DNA of 22,534 bases, from positions 1-22,534 of the forward strand of contig JBGSYN010000113.1 of the NCBI GenBank assembly GCA_041750975.1. Direction: 5' to 3'. The notes beneath the pieces were generated by a model, which did not search any database, was not told where the DNA came from, and saw nothing but the letters and a program-made list of their open reading frames with translations. The stretch is from JBGSYN01 sp041750975. Its GTDB lineage: Bacteria; Pseudomonadota; Alphaproteobacteria; Geminicoccales; Geminicoccaceae. Within the stretch, counting starts at the first letter, position 1. Each line of letters starts with the position of its first letter. This document shows, one piece after another, positions 7,645-14,870 of the stretch. The position numbers were made by a program, and so were the translations under genes.

Positions 7645-8747
7645 CAATCAAGCGTGTCACCGTGCGTCGCATCGAACGGGAGATGGCGGGCGGGCTCTTC
7701 AATCCCCGAATGCGCTGGACCCGCAAGCAGATGGTGCTGGTCTTCGTCGAGGACGAGACCGGGCGGATCGGCGTCGGCGAGGCCTGGACCAGCGGCGGCA
7801 GTCCATCGGCACTCGAAGCCTTAATCCGGGACGATTTGGCGCCGTTGGTTATTGGTGCCGAGTGTTTCGAGTTGCCGCGTCTGGCCGATCAAGTCTTCAA
7901 ATCGACCGAGATGTCGGCACGGTCGGGGATCGTCGCCGCCGGCTGGAGCGCGGTCGATTGCGCCATTCACGATGTCTGGGCCCGTCAGCTGGGCGTGCCG
8001 TTATGGCAGCTGCTCGGTAAAGCACACGACGCTATTCCCGCTTATGCGAGTGCCGGGCTCTATGGCGCGGGCAAGACCATCGAGGATCTGGCGAACGAGG
8101 TGCGCGGCTATGTCGAAGCGGGCTTTCGCGGGGTAAAGATCAAGGTGGGCGGCGCTCCCTTGAAGGAAGATATCGCCCGTATCGAAGCGGTGCGCGAGGC
8201 GATCGGTCCCGACACGGAATTGATGATCGACGCGCTCTATAATCTCGATGTCGCCCAGGCCTTGGCTCTGGCGCGTGCGGCTGAGCCCTTCGGCATCCAC
8301 TTTCTCGAAGCGCCGGTTTCACCCTATGACGTCGAGGGACAGGCGGCTGTGGCGGCTGTGGCGGCTCGCGTGCCGATGCCGATCTGTGGCAACGAGCATC
8401 AATGCTGGGCGACAAATTTCAAACGGCTGATCGAGGCTCGTGCCGTGCACTTCGTGCAGTTCGATCTGGCCTTATGCGGCGGGATACGCGAGGGCCGGCG
8501 TATTGCCGATTTCGCGGATTTGCACCATCTGCCGGTTACGATGCACGCATCGTCGACCTCGATCCTGTTCGCCACGAGCCTTCACTTTGCCGTGTCATGT
8601 CCGAACGCCGTATCGATCGAATATCACATGGTGCATCAATGGCTTTGGAATGTGGCGCCAGAAGGGGCTTTCACGCTGCACAACGGGTGCGTTGCACCGC
8701 CGCCGGGACCCGGCATCGGCATTGCGATAACGCCGGACGACATCTGA
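7641..8747 (+). CDS. Mandelate racemase/muconate lactonizing enzyme family (enolase superfamily)
   Basis: From TTG 7641 the protein has 368 residues, the normal family length; the frame stays open upstream into the aminotransferase but those residues are not homologous. The catalytic set of the mandelate racemase subgroup is complete: Lys166-x-Lys168 in GVKIKVGG, metal ligands Asp197 (LMIDAL), Glu223 (FLEAPV) and Glu252 (GNEH), the Asp275/His302 dyad (QFDLALCGG; TMHASS), and Glu327 in SIEYHM. Numbering nearly mirrors mandelate racemase. Members abstract a proton alpha to a carboxylate using Mg2+, and are racemases or sugar-acid dehydratases. Coupling to the HemL-like aminotransferase by TTGA suggests sequential steps on an amino or hydroxy acid. 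Substrate not deducible. Confidence 0.93.
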   Translation: MTIKRVTVRRIEREMAGGLFNPRMRWTRKQMVLVFVEDETGRIGVGEAWTSGGSPSALEALIRDDLAPLVIGAECFELPRLADQVFKSTEMSARSGIVAAGWSAVDCAIHDVWARQLGVPLWQLLGKAHDAIPAYASAGLYGAGKTIEDLANEVRGYVEAGFRGVKIKVGGAPLKEDIARIEAVREAIGPDTELMIDALYNLDVAQALALARAAEPFGIHFLEAPVSPYDVEGQAAVAAVAARVPMPICGNEHQCWATNFKRLIEARAVHFVQFDLALCGGIREGRRIADFADLHHLPVTMHASSTSILFATSLHFAVSCPNAVSIEYHMVHQWLWNVAPEGAFTLHNGCVAPPPGPGIGIAITPDDI

Positions 8748-8768
8748 TAATCCATCAGGGAGGATAGT

Positions 8769-9239
8769 GTGAGAAGATTCCATGCGGTCGGCTTGATGCT
8801 GATGAGCTTCTCGGCAGTCGCCGCCGATATGCCGGAGGCGCTGCCGGGCTGGGCGGTGCATCGTACCGGTGACGATTATGCGACGCTGGTCGAGAAGACC
8901 GAAGCCGCGGTAGGTGAGAGTGCCCTCGGTGTGGTGTTCAAGGCGAGCCCGACCGCGGCTGCGAAAAACATCGGCGTCGAGTTGCCGGGCAATATGGTGA
9001 TCGGCGTCTATGGACCGCAATTTGCGGTGCGGAGCCTGCAGGCGAGCGTACCGGCGCAAGTCGAACCACCGCTTCGCCTTTATGTGACGGAGAACGACGA
9101 CGGCACCGCCACTCTATCCTATAAACTGCCGACAGTAGTGTTTTCAGCCTATCCGGACGGCGGGCCGGAACTGGCGGCTCTGGCCACGGAGCTTGACGCC
9201 ATTCTCGCGGAGATTGCGGAGAATGCCGTCAGCCCCTGA
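8769..9239 (+). CDS. Exported DUF302 protein
   Basis: A 156-residue protein starting at GTG 8769 with GGGAGGA 4 bases upstream. Residues 1-19 form a signal peptide (charged RRFH, hydrophobic core, SAVAA before Asp20), so the mature protein is probably periplasmic. The rest, including DDYATLVEKTEAAV, VIGVYGPQFAVRSLQ, PPLRLYVTENDDGTATLSY and a helical C-terminus ELAALATELDAILAEIAE, matches the DUF302 fold, a small domain of unknown function thought to bind ligands or metals. It lies 21 bases after the enolase-superfamily gene and is probably the last gene of that transcript. Function unknown. Confidence 0.8.
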   Translation: MRRFHAVGLMLMSFSAVAADMPEALPGWAVHRTGDDYATLVEKTEAAVGESALGVVFKASPTAAAKNIGVELPGNMVIGVYGPQFAVRSLQASVPAQVEPPLRLYVTENDDGTATLSYKLPTVVFSAYPDGGPELAALATELDAILAEIAENAVSP

Positions 9240-9284
9240 CGATCTGCCGCGTCGGCCCCCGGTCTGCTTCACAACTCGGCCCGC

Positions 9285-9563
9285 CTAGGCCCGAGCGGGG
9301 AAGAGCAGAGGCATCAAACCTTCGGCACTACGCTGCTCGCGAATTGGCGTATGGCCGCCAAAGCGTTCGAAATCGGTGTCCAATTCGACGCCGTTGAGCA
9401 GCGGCTGGAAGAACCAGCGGCCGGTCTCGGCCTCTGCCAATTCCGGCGTATAGCCGATATCGGCGAGCAGGCGCTCGGAGCGAAGACGCTCCAGGGCTGT
9501 GCGGGTCTCCGTGCGGGCGCGCCATGTGCGCACCGCATTCGTCACGATCATTGCGAACGACAT
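9285..9563 (-). CDS. DUF1127 domain small protein
   Basis: A 92-residue protein. ATG 9563 is chosen because AAGGAG lies 8 bases upstream; the in-frame ATG at 9617 lacks one. Residues 12-45 (RTWRARTETRTALERL, LLADIGYTPELAEAE) match DUF1127, a short arginine-rich helical domain very common in Alphaproteobacteria. Published cases link such proteins to phosphate and carbon regulation and to RNA turnover, but no general mechanism is agreed. This copy has about 45 extra C-terminal residues of no known domain. It converges on the DUF302 gene and is divergent from the LacI-type regulator, sharing a 149-base regulatory region with two palindromes. Confidence 0.8.
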   Translation of the reverse strand: MSFAMIVTNAVRTWRARTETRTALERLRSERLLADIGYTPELAEAETGRWFFQPLLNGVELDTDFERFGGHTPIREQRSAEGLMPLLFPARA

Positions 9564-9607
9564 ATTGTCACTCCTTCGAAATATGATCGGCCCGTGCAAG
9601 AGAGATT

Positions 9608-9621
9608 CTGAATGCATTCAG
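9608..9621. promoter_or_regulatory. Perfect 14-base palindrome CTGAATGCATTCAG
   Basis: The sequence equals its own reverse complement over 14 bases. It lies 45-58 bases upstream of the DUF1127 start, where a promoter would be, and 37 bases from the longer palindrome near the LacI-type gene. It could be an operator for a dimeric regulator. The binder is unknown. Confidence 0.45.
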
Positions 9622-9650
9622 TACCGGCCATAACGCGGATGTAGTTCTTC

Positions 9651-9670
9651 CTTCTTGATCGATCAAGAAG
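9651..9670. promoter_or_regulatory. Perfect 20-base palindrome, candidate LacI-family operator
   Basis: CTTCTTGATCGATCAAGAAG is a perfect inverted repeat with a central CG step, as LacI-family operators usually have for insertion of the hinge-helix leucine. It ends 42 bases before the start of the LacI-family gene at 9713, so autoregulation is the simplest reading. A second perfect palindrome lies at 9608-9621. I saw no other copy of this 20-mer in the window. Confidence 0.65.
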
Positions 9671-9712
9671 AATAAGGTTGTGTTTTCTGCATAGCTGCGG
9701 CTTCGTAGACGC

Positions 9713-10840
9713 ATGAACATGGAGGTTGGCCAAACAAGTGCCGGTCGAGGCATGGCTGCGGCGAACGGGCGGAGCCGCTCGATCACTCTTGCGGATCTGG
9801 CCAAGGCGGCCGGAGTGTCGCGGACAACGGCGTCCAACGCCTTTAATCGTCCGGATCAGCTCTCGGCGGAGTTGCGCGAGAGGATCTTGAGCACCGCGCA
9901 GGCGCTCAACTATCCGGGCCCCAATCCGATGGCGCGGATGCTGCGGACCGGCAGGGCGGGCGCGCTCGGGCTGGTCTTTGCGGACTCGATACCATACGCC
10001 TTCAGCGATCCGGCCACCCTCGCGTTGCTGCGAGGTATCGGCGAGATTTGCGAGCGCGAGCACGAGGCGATCGCGATACTGCCGGTCGATCACGATATCA
10101 GTGTTCCGCCGGCAGTCTATACCGCAGCCGTCGATGGCTTTCTCGTCTATTGCGTGCCCAACGGTGCGCCCGTTCTCAAAGCGCTCAAGGAACGCGGCCT
10201 GCCGGTTGTCGCGATCGATCAACATGATTTCACACTCGGACCATCCGTCGTCATCGATGACGAGGCCGCCGCCTATGAAGCCTGCCGGCATCTGACCGAT
10301 CTCGGGCATCGCGACTTCGGTGTCCTGACGCTCGACCTCACCGATACATCCAGAGGCGGGCCTGTCACGCATGACTCGATCGGCGATATCGAGTTCGCCG
10401 TCTCAAAGCGGCGTCTGCTGGGCTATTTCCGTGCTTTCGAGCAGGTGTCGATCAATCCGTTCGATCAGAGAATTATCGAGATAGCTTTCAACAGCCAGCG
10501 TGCAGCGGAAGGTGTCGTGCGGGGCTGGCTGCAATCGCCGAGGCCGCCCACGGCGATCCTTGGGATGTCCGACCGGCTGGCCCTGGGCGCGATGCGAGCC
10601 GCCAGGGAACTCGGCGTCGATGTGCCCAAAGACCTTTCGATCGTGGGTTTCGACGACACCGATCAGGCCGTGATCGCAACACCGCCCCTGACAACGGTGC
10701 GCCAGCCGATCGTCGAGAAGGGCCGCCTCGCCACCAAACTGCTGCTGGAGGCCCGGCGCAGCGGTGTTCATTGCCTCAAAACCGAACTCGTCGTCCGCGG
10801 CAGTACGGCCCCGCCGCGAGCCCGGCAAGCTAGAGGCTAA
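9713..10840 (+). CDS. LacI-family transcriptional regulator
   Basis: A 375-residue protein. The helix-turn-helix is at about residues 24-45 (ITLADLAKAAGVSRTTASNA), followed by the hinge region (LNYPGPNPMARMLRTGR) and a periplasmic-binding-protein-like effector domain with DGFLVYCVP, a VVIDDEAAAYEACRHL segment, ILGMSDRLALGAMRAARELG and LSIVGFDD near the end. Such regulators bind sugars or sugar acids and usually control adjacent catabolic genes. The start is uncertain: ATG 9713 lacks a clear ribosome-binding site, and ATG 9752 would remove 13 residues ahead of the DNA-binding domain without harming it. It converges on the sulfatase gene with a 4-base overlap of stops. Likely targets are itself and the sulfatase/LarA/UxaA/ABC genes; that is inference. 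Confidence 0.93.
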   Translation: MNMEVGQTSAGRGMAAANGRSRSITLADLAKAAGVSRTTASNAFNRPDQLSAELRERILSTAQALNYPGPNPMARMLRTGRAGALGLVFADSIPYAFSDPATLALLRGIGEICEREHEAIAILPVDHDISVPPAVYTAAVDGFLVYCVPNGAPVLKALKERGLPVVAIDQHDFTLGPSVVIDDEAAAYEACRHLTDLGHRDFGVLTLDLTDTSRGGPVTHDSIGDIEFAVSKRRLLGYFRAFEQVSINPFDQRIIEIAFNSQRAAEGVVRGWLQSPRPPTAILGMSDRLALGAMRAARELGVDVPKDLSIVGFDDTDQAVIATPPLTTVRQPIVEKGRLATKLLLEARRSGVHCLKTELVVRGSTAPPRARQARG

Positions 10841-12291
10841 GACATGCGGGGCGCCTCGCCCGGGGCCGGCGTATAGGGATAATTGCCGGCCTTCTTGACG
10901 GCTTCGACACCGCCAAGCTCCTCGATCCTGCGTTCCTGATCAGCAAAGGCGCGGGCCGTGACCTCGCTCGGATCGCAGACGTCCCTCAGCAGTTTCTCGC
11001 CTTGCGCCAGCGTCGCCTCGTGGGAGGGATCCAGGGCCAGATCCCTGGTTTCGAGCGGATCCGAGCCGAGATCGAAGAGCTGCGGGCGGAAGCCCTCATA
11101 ATGAACGTATTTGTACCGGCCGAAGCGGATCATGAACATGCCGGTCATCGACGCCACGGCATGATATTCGGAGAAGACGCTGCGATCGTCATCAACGCCG
11201 CCCGCAAGGTCGAGCAGCGATTTTCCGGGGAGTTGCCCTTCTTCAGAGGTCAGGGACTCGCCGACGCTCTGGACGATCGTCTGATAGCCGTCGACCAGCG
11301 AGACCGGTGTGGCGATGCGTTGGTTCCTTGGCACGTCCGGCCCCTTGAGGAGCATCGGCACGGCGACCGCTTCCTCGTACATGTTGGATTTGCCCCACAT
11401 CGTCCGGGCACCGAGATTGTCGCCATGGTCGCTGGTATAGACGATGTTGGTTCGCTCGGCGAAGGGGCTTGCGTCGAGCGCCTTCAGCACTTGACCGATA
11501 TTGTCGTCGAGAAAGCTGACCATACCATAATAGGCGGCGATGGCCTTTCTGACATGGGCCTCGTCCTCGAAGTGATCCTCGTAGTTCTGGACCTCGCGCA
11601 ATTTCTTGACGACCGGATGGTCCGGAAACTCCCCAGCGCCCCGGAGTTGCGGCAGCGGCAGGTCATCGAGCTTGTAGAGGTCGAAGAATTCCTGCGGGGC
11701 AACCAGGGGAAAATGCGGGCAGACAAACGACAAGAACAGGCACCAAGGCTTATCCGGCGGCGATTTGGCGGCGTCTTCCAGCCATTTGACCGCGGCATCG
11801 CGGATTTTTCGGTCATAGTCGAGATAGGTGGAATTACCCGCACCGGCGTCGCCGGCAAGCTGCTTCGTGCTGGCCCGCTGGGGCGGGGGCTTGCGGATCA
11901 TGCCTTGGACGTCGCCTTTGCCGTTGAGAACGTGCAGCGGCATGATCTCGTTGGCGAAGCCGTTCGAATCCTCGGCGTTCCGATAGTGCAGCTTGCCGAT
12001 CGAGTCGCAGCGATGACCGGTCTCGGCGAGGCGGTGGCCCCAGCCAGTCGGTGTGCCGGTATAGGGAAAGGCGTTATCCCAATTGCCGATTTCGTGCACA
12101 TAGCGGCCGGTGGCGAAGCTTGCCCGCGACGGGACGCAGATCGGACAATTGCAATAGGCGCTCTCGAACAGCGTCCCGCCTTCGGCGAGCCGGTCGAGAT
12201 TCGGCGTGTGGATGACATCATTGCCATAGCAGCGCAGGACGCGTTTGCTGTGTTCGTCCGACATGATGAAGAGCATGTTGGTGCCGCTCAT
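10837..12291 (-). CDS. Type I (formylglycine) sulfatase
   Basis: A 484-residue sulfatase with AGGAG 10 bases upstream of ATG 12291. The maturation motif is CVPSRASFATGR with Cys52 as the formylglycine precursor. Other active-site residues are visible: Asp12-Glu13 (MSDEHS), Lys100/His102 (IGKLHY), His193 (CPHFP), Asp288-His289 (TSDHGDN) and Lys301 (WGKSNMYEE). A signal peptide is absent, so it acts in the cytosol on an imported sulfate ester. The C-terminus has the usual LFDLGSDPLETRDLA. It is 47 bases after the LarA-like gene in the same direction, so the two are probably one operon. Overall shape recalls choline-sulfatase and phosphonate monoester hydrolases, but no betaine genes are near; substrate unassigned. 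A formylglycine-generating or anSME-type maturase must be elsewhere. Confidence 0.93.
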   Translation of the reverse strand: MSGTNMLFIMSDEHSKRVLRCYGNDVIHTPNLDRLAEGGTLFESAYCNCPICVPSRASFATGRYVHEIGNWDNAFPYTGTPTGWGHRLAETGHRCDSIGKLHYRNAEDSNGFANEIMPLHVLNGKGDVQGMIRKPPPQRASTKQLAGDAGAGNSTYLDYDRKIRDAAVKWLEDAAKSPPDKPWCLFLSFVCPHFPLVAPQEFFDLYKLDDLPLPQLRGAGEFPDHPVVKKLREVQNYEDHFEDEAHVRKAIAAYYGMVSFLDDNIGQVLKALDASPFAERTNIVYTSDHGDNLGARTMWGKSNMYEEAVAVPMLLKGPDVPRNQRIATPVSLVDGYQTIVQSVGESLTSEEGQLPGKSLLDLAGGVDDDRSVFSEYHAVASMTGMFMIRFGRYKYVHYEGFRPQLFDLGSDPLETRDLALDPSHEATLAQGEKLLRDVCDPSEVTARAFADQERRIEELGGVEAVKKAGNYPYTPAPGEAPRMS

Positions 12292-12338
12292 TCCCTGATC
12301 TCCTGACTTGTGGGGCTTATTGTGGCTTGGGGTCCTGA

Positions 12339-13589
12339 TCAGACTCGTGTGGTAAGCCGATCCTGTTCGTCGAATTGAAGGGGGTTGGCTTCGCTCAGGA
12401 TTTCGAGCCCCGGGAGGTCCCTGATATCGGCAAGTGCCGGCTCGCTGACCAGAAATTCGCTGACATCCATGGTCGAGCGGATCTGCGCGTACCGGGCCTT
12501 TTTGGGATCGGGCACCCAGCAGGTCGCGAAGAGGGCTTCCAGAACCTGTTTCTCGGTCGGCAGTACTGCCGGAATCCGGACTTTCTCAAGATAGGTCGAG
12601 GTGATCGCGTTCATGTACATCGAATGGAGATCCAGAGCATCGGCGCAAGCTCTCGGGATGAAATCAGCGACACCGACACCGATGCCATTGCCGTCGGTTT
12701 CCTCGGTCAGGCCCATGACGGCGATCTTCGAGATGAAGATATGCTCGGGGTTGGGAACGCCCCGGATATCGGTGCGCCCGATCACAGCGTAATCCATGCC
12801 CGCACCACTGATGTTCTTGCCGACATATTCGCAGGTCAGCGCGTCGAGCTGCTTGAAGGGCAGGCGGCCCAGCAGCTTCTTCGCCATCACTAGCAACCGC
12901 TGATCGGCCGCCGCGAAGCTTTCGGGCGTTGCGCCCTCGATGTGCGCCAATCGATGATTGCCGTTCTCGACTACCGCGATGCCATAGACCAGCGGGCTCT
13001 TGGCGATCGCAATGTCGGCCATGGCGGGCAGGACGTCGGTGTAGCCGCGAGGCCCGATGCTGTGGACGTTGCGGGCACCCTCCTGCTTGCCGAGCCCGAT
13101 CGCCACCATCTTGGTCAACCCGCTCTCGATCGGCCGGTCGAAACTGGTGTGGGATTTGACCCGGGCGATAATGACGACCGCATCCGCCGCGGCGGCCTTC
13201 GCATCGAAGCGACAGGGGATGCCCTCCCTGGTCTTGCCATACTCGACCGTTTCCATCGTCGCTTTGATGGGAGCACCGACAAACGCTTCGGTGACCCCAA
13301 GATGTTCGAGCACGCCTCGTTGGCCCTCGGCGGTCCCACCACCGTGCGAGCCCATGGTGGGGATGATGAACGGCTCGAAATTCTTGTGCCTGAGCCAGTC
13401 GACGACGCTTTTGGCGAGCCTCGGGATGTCGGCGACGCCGCGGCTGCCGACGCCGATCGCGACCTTGGCACCCGGTGAAAGATTGGCGAGTTTTTCGGAC
13501 TTTGCGAGTTCCGTATGAACCGCCCCTTCAATGTCGCTGATCGCCTCCGCTTGCGGCAAGGGTACCCGTACTCGCAACACCTTCGGCAT
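12339..13589 (-). CDS. LarA-like lactate racemase family protein (hydroxy-acid racemase/epimerase)
   Basis: 416 residues from ATG 13589, which has AAGGG 7 bases upstream; ATG 13643 would add 18 residues and has no ribosome-binding site. The N-terminal DUF2088/LarA-N domain is clear: KVAIGVGSRGVADIP, TMGSHGGGTAEGQ, VKSHTSF, ESGLTKMVAIGLGKQEGA. Residues matching the nickel-pincer cofactor site of Lactobacillus LarA (His108, His174, Lys184, His200) are present as His82 (GSHG), His147 (KSHTS), Lys160 (SGLTK) and His176 (NVHS); the Lys-to-His spacing of 16 is identical to LarA. Known homologues racemise or epimerise alpha-hydroxy acids such as lactate, malate and gluconate. Its operon partner is a sulfatase and it is divergent from a UxaA-type dehydratase, fitting an epimerase step on a hydroxy or sugar acid. 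Larger in-frame starts run into the opposite-strand gene and are rejected. Confidence 0.87.
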   Translation of the reverse strand: MPKVLRVRVPLPQAEAISDIEGAVHTELAKSEKLANLSPGAKVAIGVGSRGVADIPRLAKSVVDWLRHKNFEPFIIPTMGSHGGGTAEGQRGVLEHLGVTEAFVGAPIKATMETVEYGKTREGIPCRFDAKAAAADAVVIIARVKSHTSFDRPIESGLTKMVAIGLGKQEGARNVHSIGPRGYTDVLPAMADIAIAKSPLVYGIAVVENGNHRLAHIEGATPESFAAADQRLLVMAKKLLGRLPFKQLDALTCEYVGKNISGAGMDYAVIGRTDIRGVPNPEHIFISKIAVMGLTEETDGNGIGVGVADFIPRACADALDLHSMYMNAITSTYLEKVRIPAVLPTEKQVLEALFATCWVPDPKKARYAQIRSTMDVSEFLVSEPALADIRDLPGLEILSEANPLQFDEQDRLTTRV

Positions 13590-13659
13590 GGCAGTGCCCT
13601 TGAGATGCGGAATCTGGATCTCGGGAAATCTTGGTGACGACATGCGCGGTGTCCGCTTA

Positions 13660-13687
13660 GGGTTATGCAGCTTCACTATCATAACCC
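13660..13687. promoter_or_regulatory. Inverted repeat GGGTTATG-N12-CATAACCC
   Basis: Two perfect 8-base arms (13660-13667 and 13680-13687) separated by 12 bases lie between the divergent LarA-like and UxaA-like genes, immediately upstream of the ribosome-binding site for TTG 13701. It may be an operator for the divergent promoters or a 5'-leader hairpin. An ATG at 13665 lies inside one arm, which is one reason to prefer the TTG start for the downstream gene. Confidence 0.5.
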
Positions 13688-13700
13688 GGAGAGAGGTGAT

Positions 13701-14861
13701 TTGGGCAAGACGTTCTATGGCTATCCGCGTGCGAATGGCGATGTCGGGACCCGCAATCACCTGCTCATTCTTGGTGTTACCGGTCTCACCGCACCTATCG
13801 TCCGGAGGCTGGGCGGCATGCTGCCGCATGCGGTTGCCTTGGCGACGACCTCGGGCAGTGGCCTGATCGGCGACGACAAGGCGATGCATTTGTGCCTCCT
13901 CAAAGGGCTCGCCACGCACCCCAATGTCGGCGGCGTTCTGGTCCTCGGCCATGACGGGCGTCTGGTTTCTGCGGTCGCCGACGCCGCCATGGCGATTTCC
14001 AGGCCGGTGGAATCCCTGGTTTTCGATGATCTTGGCCATGATGCCCTGGTCATGACCGAGCACGGGCTCAAGGCTGCCGTCGGACTTATGCACCGCATCT
14101 CGCGCGAACGCCGTGAATGCTGCAACGCGCAGAAGCTTTTCCTCGGGCTCGAGTGCGGCCGTTCCGATCCAAGCTCGGGTCTCGTCGCCAATCCGCTGGT
14201 GGGCCTGATTGCAGACAGCATCGTCGATGCGGGCGGGCGGGCAGTTATCGGCGAGACTACGGAGTGGCTGGGGGCCGAACATTTACTGGCAGAGCGGGCG
14301 GCGACCCCGGAACTGGCGCAGACGATCCTCGATGCCGCCCTGCGCCGTGAGCAAATGGCGATCGATGCCGGCATCGATCTGACCGGCGCCAATCCGGGAC
14401 AAACCAATATCGATGCCGGCCTTTCCAGTATCGAAGAGAAATCGCTCGGGGCGATCGCCAAGAGCGGCAGTCGGCCGATCAAGGGGCTCTTGCGATATGC
14501 GGAGAGGCCGCGGGAGCAGGGTCTTCATGTGATGGACCAGGGTTCCTATGCACCGGAATCGGTCACAGGATTCGTCGCCGCGGGCGCCAATCTCGTCTTG
14601 TTCACGACCGGCGTCGGCAACGCCTATGGCAGTGCGCTGGCGCCGTCGATCAAGGTCAGCGGTAATCCGGAGACCGCGGCACGGCTCGGACACCAGCTCG
14701 ATTTCGATGCCAGCAAGGCCTTTCGCGGCGAGCGCAGTCTCGAAGATCTCGCCGAGGAACTCGAGACGCTGGTGCTCGATATCGCTTCGGGTTCGCTCAC
14801 CTGGAGCGAGGCCCTGAACGAAACCAACGAGGCGTTCACCCGTCTCGGTCCGTCATTCTGA
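13701..14861 (+). CDS. UxaA-family large subunit (altronate/galactarate dehydratase C-terminal-like)
   Basis: 386 residues from TTG 13701, which has GGAGAGAGG 4 bases upstream and gives the family start GYPRANGDVGTRNHLLIL. ATG 13665 is the alternative and would add 12 residues. Hallmarks kept: LGLECGRSDPSSGLVANP, ESVTGFVAAGANLVLFTTG and SALAPSIKVSGNPETAARLG. Metal-site positions known from E. coli UxaA are changed: HTYGC reads TTSGS (Thr49, Ser53), GLGCE reads GHDGR, and KSLGC reads KSLGA (Ala251). Only the ECG cysteine remains of those conserved sites. UxaA-type enzymes eliminate water from sugar acids, or sulfite in SuyAB. This protein and the small SAF-domain protein that follows would form one enzyme; altered ligands suggest a different reaction or metal. 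Divergent from the LarA-like operon. Confidence 0.9.
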   Translation: MGKTFYGYPRANGDVGTRNHLLILGVTGLTAPIVRRLGGMLPHAVALATTSGSGLIGDDKAMHLCLLKGLATHPNVGGVLVLGHDGRLVSAVADAAMAISRPVESLVFDDLGHDALVMTEHGLKAAVGLMHRISRERRECCNAQKLFLGLECGRSDPSSGLVANPLVGLIADSIVDAGGRAVIGETTEWLGAEHLLAERAATPELAQTILDAALRREQMAIDAGIDLTGANPGQTNIDAGLSSIEEKSLGAIAKSGSRPIKGLLRYAERPREQGLHVMDQGSYAPESVTGFVAAGANLVLFTTGVGNAYGSALAPSIKVSGNPETAARLGHQLDFDASKAFRGERSLEDLAEELETLVLDIASGSLTWSEALNETNEAFTRLGPSF

Positions 14862-14870
14862 GGTGCTGAA

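Noticed and set aside
9240..9300. Hairpin CTCGG...CCGAG between the DUF302 and DUF1127 genes as a shared terminator.
   Set aside because: Only five continuous pairs and no T-run on either strand; overlaps the DUF1127 stop.
10837..12291. Assignment of the sulfatase as choline-sulfatase BetC.
   Set aside because: No betaine synthesis or choline transport genes are nearby, and active-site motifs alone do not identify the substrate.
11002..12306. Long open frame (434 codons) on the plus strand opposite the sulfatase.
   Set aside because: It is antisense to a gene with a complete sulfatase active site, has no recognisable motif, and is typical of GC-rich DNA shadow frames.
13590..14282. N-terminal extension of the LarA-like frame up to 14282.
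   Set aside because: It runs antisense through the UxaA-like gene, and the ribosome-binding site and family start are at 13589.
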